Positions 6,544 to 13,899 of a stretch of DNA of 18,956 bases are shown in pieces. The DNA lies in assembly GCA_945874115.1 (NCBI GenBank), contig CAMCFD010000025.1, positions 1-18,956 of the forward strand, read 5' to 3'. The position numbers and the translations under genes are program-made. This DNA is from Rickettsia typhi (GTDB taxonomy: Bacteria > Pseudomonadota > Alphaproteobacteria > Rickettsiales > UBA1997). Position 1 is the first letter of the stretch. Each line of letters opens with the position of its first letter. The notes beneath the pieces are model-generated. The model was given only the letters and a program-made list of their open reading frames with translations. It ran no database searches and was not told where the DNA came from.

Positions 6544-8934
6544 TTGAAAACTTTGCCCGAGAAAAATATTTGTATTCATTGCGAGTCAAAAATAACCGAC
6601 GAAAGCTTGATTAACGATGGTTTCTGCTGTTTTGGATGCAAAAGCGCTTATGCGATTATCAACAAAATCGGTCTTGGAAATTATTATAAGTTTCGCCAAA
6701 ATAACCCCGAGATAAGAAAAATTAAGCCCGAAATCGAGGAGAAAATTGACCTGACAAATTTCATCACGCAAGATGAAAAAGGGAATAACGAATTATTTTT
6801 GGCAATTGACGGACTTCATTGTGCCGCTTGCGTTTGGCTGATTGAAAATATTTTGAAAAAACAAAATGACGTTGTTTTAGCGCGCATAAATTTATCGAAA
6901 AAATATCTTAATTTAAAGTGGCATGGAAGCGCGCAAAAAGGCAATGAATTCGTCGATTTAATTCGCGAAATTGGTTATAAATTATTTCCATTTGATGAGA
7001 AAATTCTAGCTGAAGAAGAAAAGAAATATAATGATGAATTGATTAAATGCCTTGCTGTTGCTGGCTTTGGAGTCGGAAACGTGATGTTGTTTTCGATAAT
7101 TTTATGGTTTTATGATATTTCAGAAATTGGTGAAAAAATGCGCGATTTTTTGCATTTCTTTTCGGCGCTAATCGCCCTTCCCGTCATAGTTTATGCGGCA
7201 CGGCCATTTTTTCATTCGGCGTTTCGTTCAATAAAAATGCGCTCGGCAAATATGGATGTCGCAATCTCAGTGGCGATTTTTCTAGCCTCTTCAAACAGCC
7301 TGATTCAAACGTTTCGCGGCGCCGATCAAATTTATTTTGACTCTGCACTAATGTTGTGTTTTTTCTTGTTAATCGGGCGCTATCTTGATTTTAAGGCGCG
7401 CAAAAAAACCTTCGATGTAGCACGCGAATTCTCACTTTTAACATCAAATTTTGCACGAATTATTGACGGCGATCAAATTAAAATTATCGCAAGCAAAGAT
7501 GTCACTAAAGACATGATTTTGCTTGTTTGTGCTGGCGATAAAGTTGCGGCAGACGGCGTGGTGATTGATGGCGAAAGCGAAATTGACGCCTCAATTATCA
7601 CTGGCGAATCATTACCGAAGAAGGTTTTTGTTGGAGAAAAACTTTTCGCCGGAATGATAAATATCAACAATGCGCTACGCATAAAAGTCCTCCAAAATCA
7701 GCAGAATAGCATGATTGCGCAAATCTCAAAAATTGTCGAAGAAGTCGAAAATCACAAAAATAAATATGTAAATCTGGCCGATAAATTATCGAAAATTTAT
7801 GTTCCGCTCGTTCATTTTCTTGCCTTCGCCACTTTTGTTTTTTGGTATTTTTTCGCGAAATCAAACGCCGAAACTGCACTTCTAAACGCCATCGCAGTTT
7901 TAGTTATAACTTGTCCTTGCGCCTTGGCGTTAGCGGTTCCGATTACGCAAACTTTAACAATTTCATCTTTGATAAAAAGGGGAATTTTAGTAAAATCTGG
8001 CGAGGCCATCGAAAAAATCAACAATGTCGATTTGTTTATTTTTGACAAAACTGGAACACTAACTTATGGCCGCCCCGAACTTGCAGAAATCGAGGTTTAT
8101 GACAAAAACTCTGGCGATAAAATTGCTGTTGACGAAGAAAAACAATTCTACCTAAAACTCGCCGCATCAATGACTGACAACAGTTCACACCCAATTTCAA
8201 AAGCAATTTCGGCGTCGTTTTCAGGCGCCAGATTTAAGCTTGAAGTTCAAGAAAATAAAGGCTTCGGATTGGTTTCTAAATATGAAAATCACGAGATAAA
8301 ACTCGGTCGAAAAACTTTCATGAAAAACGCCGCAAACCTTGAAAATAATGGCGATTTTAATATAACATATTTAGAATTTCGCGACAAAATTGTATCATTC
8401 TATCTTAAAGATAAACTTAAAGAAGACGCTAAATTATTGATGTCGAAGCTTGATAAAAAAACAATTTTACTGTCGGGTGACAATAAAAATATCGTCACTA
8501 AAACTGCGCTTGACCTTGGCATTAAAGAGTTTTATTACGAACAAACTCCGTTGCAAAAAATTGCGATTGTTGAAAAATTGAAGGCTCAAAATCACAAAAT
8601 CGCCTTCGTCGGAGACGGCGTCAATGACACAGCCTGCTTAGCTTTAGCCGATGTTTCAATATCATTTTCGCGAGGCGCTGAAATCAGCAAAAACACCGCC
8701 GAAATTATTATTCAGAGCGAAAAATTAATGCCGATTTCTGAACTATTAAAACTGTCGAAGAAGTCTATTTTACTCATCAAGCAGAATTTATTTTTAGCAC
8801 TTTGCTATAATTTTATCGCCGTGCCTTTTGCGGTTTTTGGCTATGTAAGCCCTTTATTTGCGGCGATTGCCATGTCATCATCATCAATTTTAGTAGTGTT
8901 AAATTCACTAAGAATTTTGAAGATTAAGGCCTAA
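6544..8934 (+). CDS. ccoI: Cu+-exporting P1B-type ATPase CcoI/FixI
   Basis: This membrane ATPase moves copper for the binuclear centre of cbb3 oxidase. The N-terminal metal-binding region has C10xxC13 and C28C29xxC32, as in the family found before FixI, followed by an HMA domain with C93AAC96. Further motifs are TGES (353-356), the membrane CPC (457-459), the phosphorylation site D501KTGT, SSHP (the HP motif), GDN and GDGVND. The end has YN and MSSSS as in Cu+ ATPases (P1B-1). Length 796 aa is usual for CcoI. The only workable start is TTG at 6544, because the frame upstream meets the fixH stop and the next Met is well inside the protein. The gene is surely expressed with fixH. Confidence 0.95.
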   Translation: MKTLPEKNICIHCESKITDESLINDGFCCFGCKSAYAIINKIGLGNYYKFRQNNPEIRKIKPEIEEKIDLTNFITQDEKGNNELFLAIDGLHCAACVWLIENILKKQNDVVLARINLSKKYLNLKWHGSAQKGNEFVDLIREIGYKLFPFDEKILAEEEKKYNDELIKCLAVAGFGVGNVMLFSIILWFYDISEIGEKMRDFLHFFSALIALPVIVYAARPFFHSAFRSIKMRSANMDVAISVAIFLASSNSLIQTFRGADQIYFDSALMLCFFLLIGRYLDFKARKKTFDVAREFSLLTSNFARIIDGDQIKIIASKDVTKDMILLVCAGDKVAADGVVIDGESEIDASIITGESLPKKVFVGEKLFAGMININNALRIKVLQNQQNSMIAQISKIVEEVENHKNKYVNLADKLSKIYVPLVHFLAFATFVFWYFFAKSNAETALLNAIAVLVITCPCALALAVPITQTLTISSLIKRGILVKSGEAIEKINNVDLFIFDKTGTLTYGRPELAEIEVYDKNSGDKIAVDEEKQFYLKLAASMTDNSSHPISKAISASFSGARFKLEVQENKGFGLVSKYENHEIKLGRKTFMKNAANLENNGDFNITYLEFRDKIVSFYLKDKLKEDAKLLMSKLDKKTILLSGDNKNIVTKTALDLGIKEFYYEQTPLQKIAIVEKLKAQNHKIAFVGDGVNDTACLALADVSISFSRGAEISKNTAEIIIQSEKLMPISELLKLSKKSILLIKQNLFLALCYNFIAVPFAVFGYVSPLFAAIAMSSSSILVVLNSLRILKIKA

Positions 8935-9039
8935 TTTCAAGGTTCTTGCGATGTTTTAAAATGTTTAAAAATTGCGAAATTTAAAAATATTTTCGTAAAC
9001 AAACCTTTATTTTAAAGTCTAAACCAACAATTATAAAAA

Positions 9040-9234
9040 ATGAATGTATTAATTTTCTTAATTCCAATCACACTAGGACTAGCTTTGTGCGGTTTAATTG
9101 CATTTTTGTGGAGCTTAAAAACTAAGCAATATGATGATTTGGAAGGCGCGGCCAACAGAATTTTATTCGACGAAGATTTAAATGTTGAAAAATTGAAAAA
9201 AGAAGCTCCAAAAAATGGTGACAAAAAACAATAA
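9040..9234 (+). CDS. ccoS: cbb3 oxidase maturation protein CcoS
   Basis: CcoS is a small membrane protein required for the active cbb3 oxidase, probably for cofactor insertion. The 64 aa product begins with one membrane helix (about residues 3-25) containing FLIPITLGLALCGL. It continues with the family signature FLWSLKTKQYDDLEGAANRIL and an acidic FDED. The C-terminal tail is charged and Lys-rich. It lies 105 bases behind ccoI in the usual order fixH-ccoI-ccoS. Confidence 0.93.
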   Translation: MNVLIFLIPITLGLALCGLIAFLWSLKTKQYDDLEGAANRILFDEDLNVEKLKKEAPKNGDKKQ

Positions 9235-9565
9235 ATTATGAGAAATTGTTCGGTTTTTTTCTGAAAAAAGCTGTAAAAAAAATTAATATAATTTTTGGTC
9301 ATTTTTCTTAGGCCAAAACCTTCTAGACCTCGCAAAGAATAATCTTCTCGCAACCTTATAAACACTGGCTTAAAAAAAAATTTTAATGACCACTTTGCAC
9401 GCACCTTGACTTGAAAAACTGTCAAGCGATTTATTTCAAGAAATCTGAAATTTTTATCTTTACTAACAGAGAAAAAATAAAGTAAACTATCTAATCTAAA
9501 TTTAATTTTTAGAACTAAAAACGAGGTCTTTTTATTAAGACTAATTTAATAAGAATTGTAAAAAA
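9235..9565. other. Gene-free stretch between ccoS and the rhodanese gene
   Basis: No gene is supported. A weak stem AACAAT/ATTGTT at the ccoS stop is followed at once by CGG and seven Ts (to about 9259), a poor terminator candidate. TTTTGGTC/GGCCAAAA (9293-9318) forms a hairpin with a 10-base loop and one G-U pair. CTTGAC-N10-GTCAAG (9405-9426) is an inverted repeat whose left arm overlaps a possible promoter, TTGACT-N18-TTTATT (9406-9435). GTCTT/AAGAC (9526-9541) is a small hairpin in the rhodanese leader. Many regions of the strand are runs of A or T. Confidence 0.4.
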
Positions 9566-9997
9566 ATGCCGATACACGAAATTGAACCAAAAGAAGCTTT
9601 TGAAAAACTTCAAAATGAAGAAAATTCGGTTTTAATCGATGTAAGATGCGATGCCGAATTTAATTTTGTCGGTCAAGCTGACCTTTCTTCACTGAACAAA
9701 AACGCGGTTTTATTACCTTGGAAAATTTTCCCAGCGATGAATGTTAACGCACGTTTTCAAATGATATTAGAAAAGAATTTGCAAGAAAAATTTGGAGAAA
9801 AAGCACATGACGCGCAATTAATTTTTATGTGCCGAAGCGGTGCGCGCTCTTATGAGGCGGCCTCTTATATGGAATCTTTTGGCTACAATAACTGTTTTAA
9901 CATGACTGGCGGCTTCGAAGGAAACCTTGATAGCGCAGGACACAGAAGCAAGATCAACGGCTGGAAAGCAAACAATTTACCTTGGAGACAATTATGA
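9566..9997 (+). CDS. Single-domain rhodanese-like sulfurtransferase
   Basis: The 143 aa protein is one rhodanese domain. Such proteins carry sulfur as a persulfide on one cysteine; the acceptor here is unknown. The active loop is C89RSGARS, followed by the helix SYEAASYMESFGY and the strand FNMTGGFEG, all typical. The CH2A-like strand SVLIDVR is at 21-27. It has no signal peptide, so it should be cytoplasmic. The stop codon overlaps the start of dnaA as ATGA, so the two genes are translated from one message. Whether the sulfurtransferase serves Fe-S or thiamine sulfur, or tRNA thiolation, cannot be told from the sequence. Confidence 0.9.
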   Translation: MPIHEIEPKEAFEKLQNEENSVLIDVRCDAEFNFVGQADLSSLNKNAVLLPWKIFPAMNVNARFQMILEKNLQEKFGEKAHDAQLIFMCRSGARSYEAASYMESFGYNNCFNMTGGFEGNLDSAGHRSKINGWKANNLPWRQL

Positions 9998-11427
9998 ACA
10001 ACCTTGCTCTAATCGAAGAAAATTTCGAACCAACAAACCAAACTCAACAATTTGGCAACAATTTTTTGGCACAAGCTAAAAATAATTTTGGCGAAGAAAT
10101 TTTCGATAAATGGTTAGCAAAATTAGAAGTTTTTTCACATAGCGGCGCTGAGTTAATTTTGTCAGCTCCCTCAAAATTTGTACGCGATTGGGTTATTCGT
10201 GAATTTGTCGAAAATAAACAATCCGAAACCAATTTACTTAAAATTGCAGCAACAATTGATAAATCTATCAAAAAAATCAATATAATTGCCTCTAACAAGC
10301 CCGAAGAAGAAGATTTCGCTAAAAATGCTGTTTCGCGCTCATTTCAAAAAAATGTCGTGAATTTGTCAAAGCACGATAATGTTTTTGCTTTTGGCACCGA
10401 ATTAAACCCAAAATATACTTTTGCCAATTTTGTTAGCGCAAAATACAACAAATTCGCACTTTCAATGGCGAAAATTGCTTCGGGAATCGAACAAAATCAA
10501 ATGAGTCTTTTTGATGAGAAAATTCCACTTTTCATTCACGGCGGAGTCGGAATGGGCAAAACTCACTTAGCACAAGCGATCGCTTGGCAAATTAAAGAAG
10601 AAAGCAAGTCAAAAAAAGTAGTTTATTTATCGGCCGAAAAATTCATGTATCACTTCGTACAATCAGTGCGCAGCAACGATATGATGAATTTTAAAGAACA
10701 ATTTCGCTCAGTTGACGTTTTGATTATCGACGACGTTCAATTTATCGCCGGAAAACAAAGCACTCAAGAAGAATTCATGCACTCTTTCAACCACTTGGTC
10801 GAAAATAATAAGCAAGTTATTCTGGTTTGCGACCGCTGCCCTTCTGACCTTGAGTCAATTGATGAAAAATTGAAATCAAGAATTTCAGGCGGAATGATTC
10901 TTAATTTCAAGAAAGCAGATTATGCTGATCGCTTCGAAATTCTAAAAGCCAAAGCCGCTTTAAACGGAATTGAGCTTGAGGAAAAAGTCGCTGAATTAAT
11001 CGCTGCAAAAATCACCAGTTCAATTCGCGATTTAGACGGAGTTTTGCGTAAATTAATCGCTAATAAAGTTTTCGGTGGCGAAGAAATATCGCTTGAAGGC
11101 GCAAAATCAATAGTTGGCGAATATGTCAATTTAAGCAAAAATGGCGCAATTTCAACCGCAAAAATCCAAAAAGTTGTTGCTGAACATTTCGGCATAAAAA
11201 CAAGTTCTTTGTCTGATGCAAATCGTCAAAAAAACATTGCCAAAGCGCGCCAAATCGCAATGTATTTAGCAAAAACTTTAACAAGCGACAGCTTGCCAAA
11301 AATCGGTCGCGAATTTGCTAAAAACCACGCAACTGTTATTTATGCAGTAAAATCAGTTCAAGAAATGATTGAAAAAGACGCATCTTTTTCTAAAGAAATT
11401 AAAGTTTTGGAAGAAAAGCTTGCCTAA
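9994..11427 (+). CDS. dnaA: Chromosomal replication initiator DnaA
   Basis: DnaA binds DnaA boxes at oriC, oligomerises with ATP and opens the origin. Start: ATG at 9994 is preceded by GGAG (9984-9987) with six bases between; a TTG at 9982 in frame is less likely. The 477 aa protein has domain I (about 25-90), a variable linker, the AAA+ domain with Walker A GGVGMGKT (183-190), Walker B VLIIDD (D246, D247) and the box VII arginine R296. Domain IV spans about 385-477. Its DNA recognition loop reads FAKNHATV (441-448) where most DnaA proteins have FGGRDHTTV: one residue shorter, Asp to Asn and Thr to Ala at base-contact positions. Sensor 1 reads CDRCP instead of the common SDRPP. The gene overlaps the rhodanese gene by four bases and ends at a terminator. 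No DnaA-box cluster was seen nearby. Confidence 0.96.
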   Translation: MNNLALIEENFEPTNQTQQFGNNFLAQAKNNFGEEIFDKWLAKLEVFSHSGAELILSAPSKFVRDWVIREFVENKQSETNLLKIAATIDKSIKKINIIASNKPEEEDFAKNAVSRSFQKNVVNLSKHDNVFAFGTELNPKYTFANFVSAKYNKFALSMAKIASGIEQNQMSLFDEKIPLFIHGGVGMGKTHLAQAIAWQIKEESKSKKVVYLSAEKFMYHFVQSVRSNDMMNFKEQFRSVDVLIIDDVQFIAGKQSTQEEFMHSFNHLVENNKQVILVCDRCPSDLESIDEKLKSRISGGMILNFKKADYADRFEILKAKAALNGIELEEKVAELIAAKITSSIRDLDGVLRKLIANKVFGGEEISLEGAKSIVGEYVNLSKNGAISTAKIQKVVAEHFGIKTSSLSDANRQKNIAKARQIAMYLAKTLTSDSLPKIGREFAKNHATVIYAVKSVQEMIEKDASFSKEIKVLEEKLA

Positions 11428-11439
11428 GAATCACGCAAT

Positions 11440-11492
11440 AATCAGCGAAATCTCTCTTTGTAAAATGAGGGGTTTTTCTCGCCTGATTTTTT
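11440..11492 (+). terminator. Intrinsic terminator of dnaA
   Basis: AATCAGCGA (11440-11448) pairs with TCG-C-CTGATT (11479-11488) with one bulged C, around a 30-base loop that can partly pair. Six Ts (11487-11492) end the stem. It stands 13 bases after the dnaA stop and faces the convergent ABC gene. Confidence 0.55.
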
Positions 11493-11530
11493 GCTAAAGC
11501 TCAAGATTGAGAATAAAAAAATCTAAAAAA

Positions 11531-12247
11531 TTACGACGCGATTTCTTTTAAAAATGCATTATCAAGGTTTTCTTGGCGATGCTTGTCTTTAAAGGCTTGC
11601 GGCGTTCCTTCAAACACAATTTTAGCGTTATTTAAAACCGCAATTCTGTCGCAAATTTCATCAATGTCGGAAAGAATGTGTGAACTAAAGAATATCGTGC
11701 GACCTTGCGCCTTATAATCGATAAATTCTTTCTTTAGCCGAATGCGGGCTTTCACATCAAGGCCACTCATTGGTTCGTCCAAAATAATAAGTTCGGCTTT
11801 TGACAAGAAAATGGCGATTAAACCAAGTTTTTGCGTCATTCCTTTTGAATATTTCGTGACTTTTTGTTGCAAAACTTTAATTGGCAAATCGAGATTTTCG
11901 CAAATTTTTGCAAGTTTTTCTTGGTCAAGTTTTTGTTGATAAAAATCGAGAACAAACCTAATAAATTCAATGCCTTTAAGATTATTCGAAGGCTGAAATT
12001 TCTCGGGCAAATAGCAAATTTTCTTGCGTGAATTTGGCAATATTTTATCAACGCCAAAAATTTCAACTTGACCGAAATCTTCACCAAGCAAATCGAGAAT
12101 AATTTTGATCAGCGTAGTTTTGCCAACGCCATTTAAGCCAACAAAGCCAAAGATTTCGCCACTTTTGACAGAAAAATTTACGTCGTCAAGAATGGTTTTT
12201 TGACCGAATGATTTTGAGATTTTCGTGATTTGAAGCGGCAACGACAT
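11531..12247 (-). CDS. ABC transporter ATPase, ABC-2/CcmA-like type
   Basis: The 238 aa protein is the ATP-hydrolysing subunit of an ABC-2 type exporter. Walker A is GLNGVGKT (37-44), the Q-loop region CYLPEKF carries Glu in place of Gln as is common in this group, the signature is YSKGM (133-137), Walker B is LIILDE (153-158) followed by SGLD, and the switch His is H190. The partner membrane subunit should be an ABC-2 permease, but none is encoded nearby: dnaA converges from the other side. The gene begins 24 bases after the acpP terminator, and no promoter is clear in that space, so it may depend on read-through. The substrate cannot be predicted. Confidence 0.9.
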   Translation of the reverse strand: MSLPLQITKISKSFGQKTILDDVNFSVKSGEIFGFVGLNGVGKTTLIKIILDLLGEDFGQVEIFGVDKILPNSRKKICYLPEKFQPSNNLKGIEFIRFVLDFYQQKLDQEKLAKICENLDLPIKVLQQKVTKYSKGMTQKLGLIAIFLSKAELIILDEPMSGLDVKARIRLKKEFIDYKAQGRTIFFSSHILSDIDEICDRIAVLNNAKIVFEGTPQAFKDKHRQENLDNAFLKEIAS

Positions 12248-12270
12248 AATGACCGCATTGATTTATGGAA

Positions 12271-12302
12271 ATAAAAAAGCGGGCTAAAAAATTGCCCGCT
12301 TT
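12271..12302 (-). terminator. Intrinsic terminator of acpP
   Basis: On the minus strand AAAGCGGGC and GCCCGCTTT form a perfect 9-base stem around a 9-base loop (AATTTTTTA), followed by TTTATTT. It lies just beyond the acpP stop and before the ABC ATPase start. It is the clearest terminator in the window. Confidence 0.88.
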
Positions 12303-12314
12303 CAAAATAAAAAA

Positions 12315-12554
12315 CTATACGTTTTCAGAAATGTATTTAACCGCAGTTCCTACAGTTGTGATTTTTTCTGCAGCGTCATCAGGAATTTCAATGCCGAATT
12401 CTTCTTCGAAAGCCATAACAAGCTCAACTTGATCAAGACTGTCTGCGCCCAAATCGTCAATGAAGCTTGCAGATTCAGAAACCTTTGATTCTTCTACACC
12501 AAGGTGATTGATGATAATCTTCTTTACTCTTTCAAAAATATCGTTATTAGTCAT
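12315..12554 (-). CDS. acpP: Acyl carrier protein AcpP
   Basis: AcpP carries growing acyl chains in fatty acid synthesis on a phosphopantetheine arm. The 79 aa acidic protein has the attachment motif D38SLDQVELVM with Ser39 as modified residue, preceded by DDLGA. Helix I (residues 3-16) and the ending FGIEIPDD..EKITTVGTAVKYI are typical. Length matches the family. Genes fabD, fabG and fabF, often next to acpP, are absent here; sppA lies upstream and a strong terminator follows, so acpP is probably a single-gene unit. A hairpin lies in its leader. Confidence 0.97.
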   Translation of the reverse strand: MTNNDIFERVKKIIINHLGVEESKVSESASFIDDLGADSLDQVELVMAFEEEFGIEIPDDAAEKITTVGTAVKYISENV

Positions 12555-12782
12555 AAAATAAAAAGTTTGTTAATATTAAGAAATCTTTTTGAAGGATTTC
12601 TAAAGAACTAATTTTTCAGCTTTTCGAAAAAGCACCAAATTAAAATCTGGAACTTAATTTAAAGGAAAAAATTTAATAAATCAAATAAAAACTACAAAAT
12701 ATTACAATAAAATTGCATATTTTTTATAACAATATCACAATTACAACCAATCAAGCAAGTTGTTAAAGGAATTTTAAAAAAA
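12555..12782 (-). promoter_or_regulatory. acpP upstream region with leader hairpin and possible promoter
   Basis: An inverted repeat AGAAATC/GATTTCT (12579-12601, 9-base loop) sits about 25 bases before the acpP ATG. A second, smaller hairpin GCTTTT/AAAAGC lies near 12618-12632. Minus-strand TTGGTT (12745-12750), 16 bases and TATAAA (12723-12728) could be the acpP promoter, though it would leave a leader of about 160 bases. No terminator for sppA is visible. Confidence 0.35.
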
Positions 12783-13709
12783 CTAAGGCATTACTGCCAT
12801 AATTTCGTGACCCGATAATTGCTTTGCCGCTCCAAAAAATGGCAACGATGAAGAAAGTTTGTCAAAGAATTTATTGCTTGGTTTTACAATATCAATTTCT
12901 CTTATTGAAACCGAAGAAGAGTCAATATTATACTTTGTTTTTAAATAATCAAGAGCTTGTTTTTTGCCTCCAATTTCATCGATTAATCCAGCTTTCAAAG
13001 CTTGTCTTCCTGTAAAAACTCTACCGTCAAAAATCTTGGAAAATTCTTTTTTGTTGAGCTTTTCGCCGCGCCTTGATTTGACCAAATCAAAGAAAAATTC
13101 AGCGCTGTCTTTGATTGATTCTTGAACAACTTGGTCGACGATTTCGTTTGATCTTTCAAATGGCGACGGACTTGCTTTAAGTGGCGCTGATTTATAAGTT
13201 GTGAATTTTACGCCAAGTTTTTGTGCCAACTCAACCAATTCTGCTGATTGCATCAAAACGCCGATCGAGCCGGTTAATGTTCCGTTATGCGCTATAATGT
13301 GATCAGACGAAATCGCCGCCATATAGCCGCCGCTTGCCGCCACAGAATGCATCAAAACAACTGTCGGTTTTTTTTCAGCGATTCTGCGCAACTCTAAAAA
13401 CAAGATTTCGCTGCCCACAATTCCGCCTCCAGGACTGTCAATGTTGATTATCAGAGCTTTTGCCGAATCATCTTTCTCGATTTTTTCTAAAATTTCGCTT
13501 CTAAAATCTTCTTCAAAAATCGTGCCTTCAATTTTTATGTTTGCAATATAATTTCCAGTTTCGATTTTGTTTGCAAAATCATCACCAAATATAAGTCTTA
13601 AAAACAATAAAATTGCAATTACGGCGAATAAAATTGCGATGTTTTTCCATTTATGAACTTTGTCTTTTAAGTAAGATAAAATTGCGATGTTGTTGGATAA
13701 ATCAGACAT
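12783..13709 (-). CDS. sppA: Signal peptide peptidase SppA, short form (S49 family)
   Basis: SppA degrades cleaved signal peptides in the inner membrane. The 308 aa protein has a cytoplasmic N-terminus, one membrane helix at about residues 22-41 and one periplasmic S49 domain. The nucleophile is Ser126 in HSVAASGGYMAA. The general base is Lys178 in APLKASPSPF. Their separation of 52 residues equals that of Ser147 and Lys199 in Bacillus subtilis SppA. IINIDSPGGG (about 88-96) forms the oxyanion region. The short length shows the single-domain form, unlike the double-length E. coli enzyme. It lies directly behind rpsA, an arrangement common in alphaproteobacteria. A long inverted repeat sits upstream. 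Confidence 0.93.
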   Translation of the reverse strand: MSDLSNNIAILSYLKDKVHKWKNIAILFAVIAILLFLRLIFGDDFANKIETGNYIANIKIEGTIFEEDFRSEILEKIEKDDSAKALIINIDSPGGGIVGSEILFLELRRIAEKKPTVVLMHSVAASGGYMAAISSDHIIAHNGTLTGSIGVLMQSAELVELAQKLGVKFTTYKSAPLKASPSPFERSNEIVDQVVQESIKDSAEFFFDLVKSRRGEKLNKKEFSKIFDGRVFTGRQALKAGLIDEIGGKKQALDYLKTKYNIDSSSVSIREIDIVKPSNKFFDKLSSSLPFFGAAKQLSGHEIMAVMP

Positions 13710-13730
13710 TTTGTAAAAAAATTAATTGAG

Positions 13731-13757
13731 TTTCATTGATATTTATTTTCAATGAAA
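13731..13757. promoter_or_regulatory. Perfect 9-base inverted repeat upstream of sppA
   Basis: TTTCATTGA (13731-13739) and TCAATGAAA (13749-13757) are perfect complements around a 9-base AT spacer. The repeat starts 22 bases before the sppA start codon. On the minus strand it overlaps the place where a -10 would fall if TTTACA (13768-13773) were the -35. It could be an operator or a leader hairpin; no U-tract follows. Confidence 0.4.
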
Positions 13758-13853
13758 TAATTTAAATTGTAAAGAGAAATTTAAAATGATTTTTATATTT
13801 TAAAGCGCGGAAATTATGAGAATTTTTGCGAAGAAAAGAGTTTATTGCGAAGA

Positions 13854-13882
13854 TTTTAGGGCGAAAAAAATCCGCCCTAAAA
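13854..13882 (-). terminator. Strong hairpin after rpsA, probable terminator
   Basis: TTTTAGGGCG and CGCCCTAAAA form a perfect 10-base stem with a 9-base loop, 17 bases beyond the rpsA stop. On the minus strand the T-run is in the loop and only ATCTT follows the stem, so ending may be incomplete and some transcripts could reach sppA. Confidence 0.55.
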
Positions 13883-13899
13883 CCCTTAAATCTTAGAAA

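Noticed and set aside
9012..9425. 137-codon minus-strand frame opposite ccoS
   Set aside because: It overlaps the well-supported ccoS gene in antisense and shows only Phe/Lys/Ser-rich noise from AT-rich DNA.
9235..9565. Origin of replication next to dnaA
   Set aside because: No cluster of TTATNCACA-like boxes was seen; in many alphaproteobacteria oriC is not beside dnaA.
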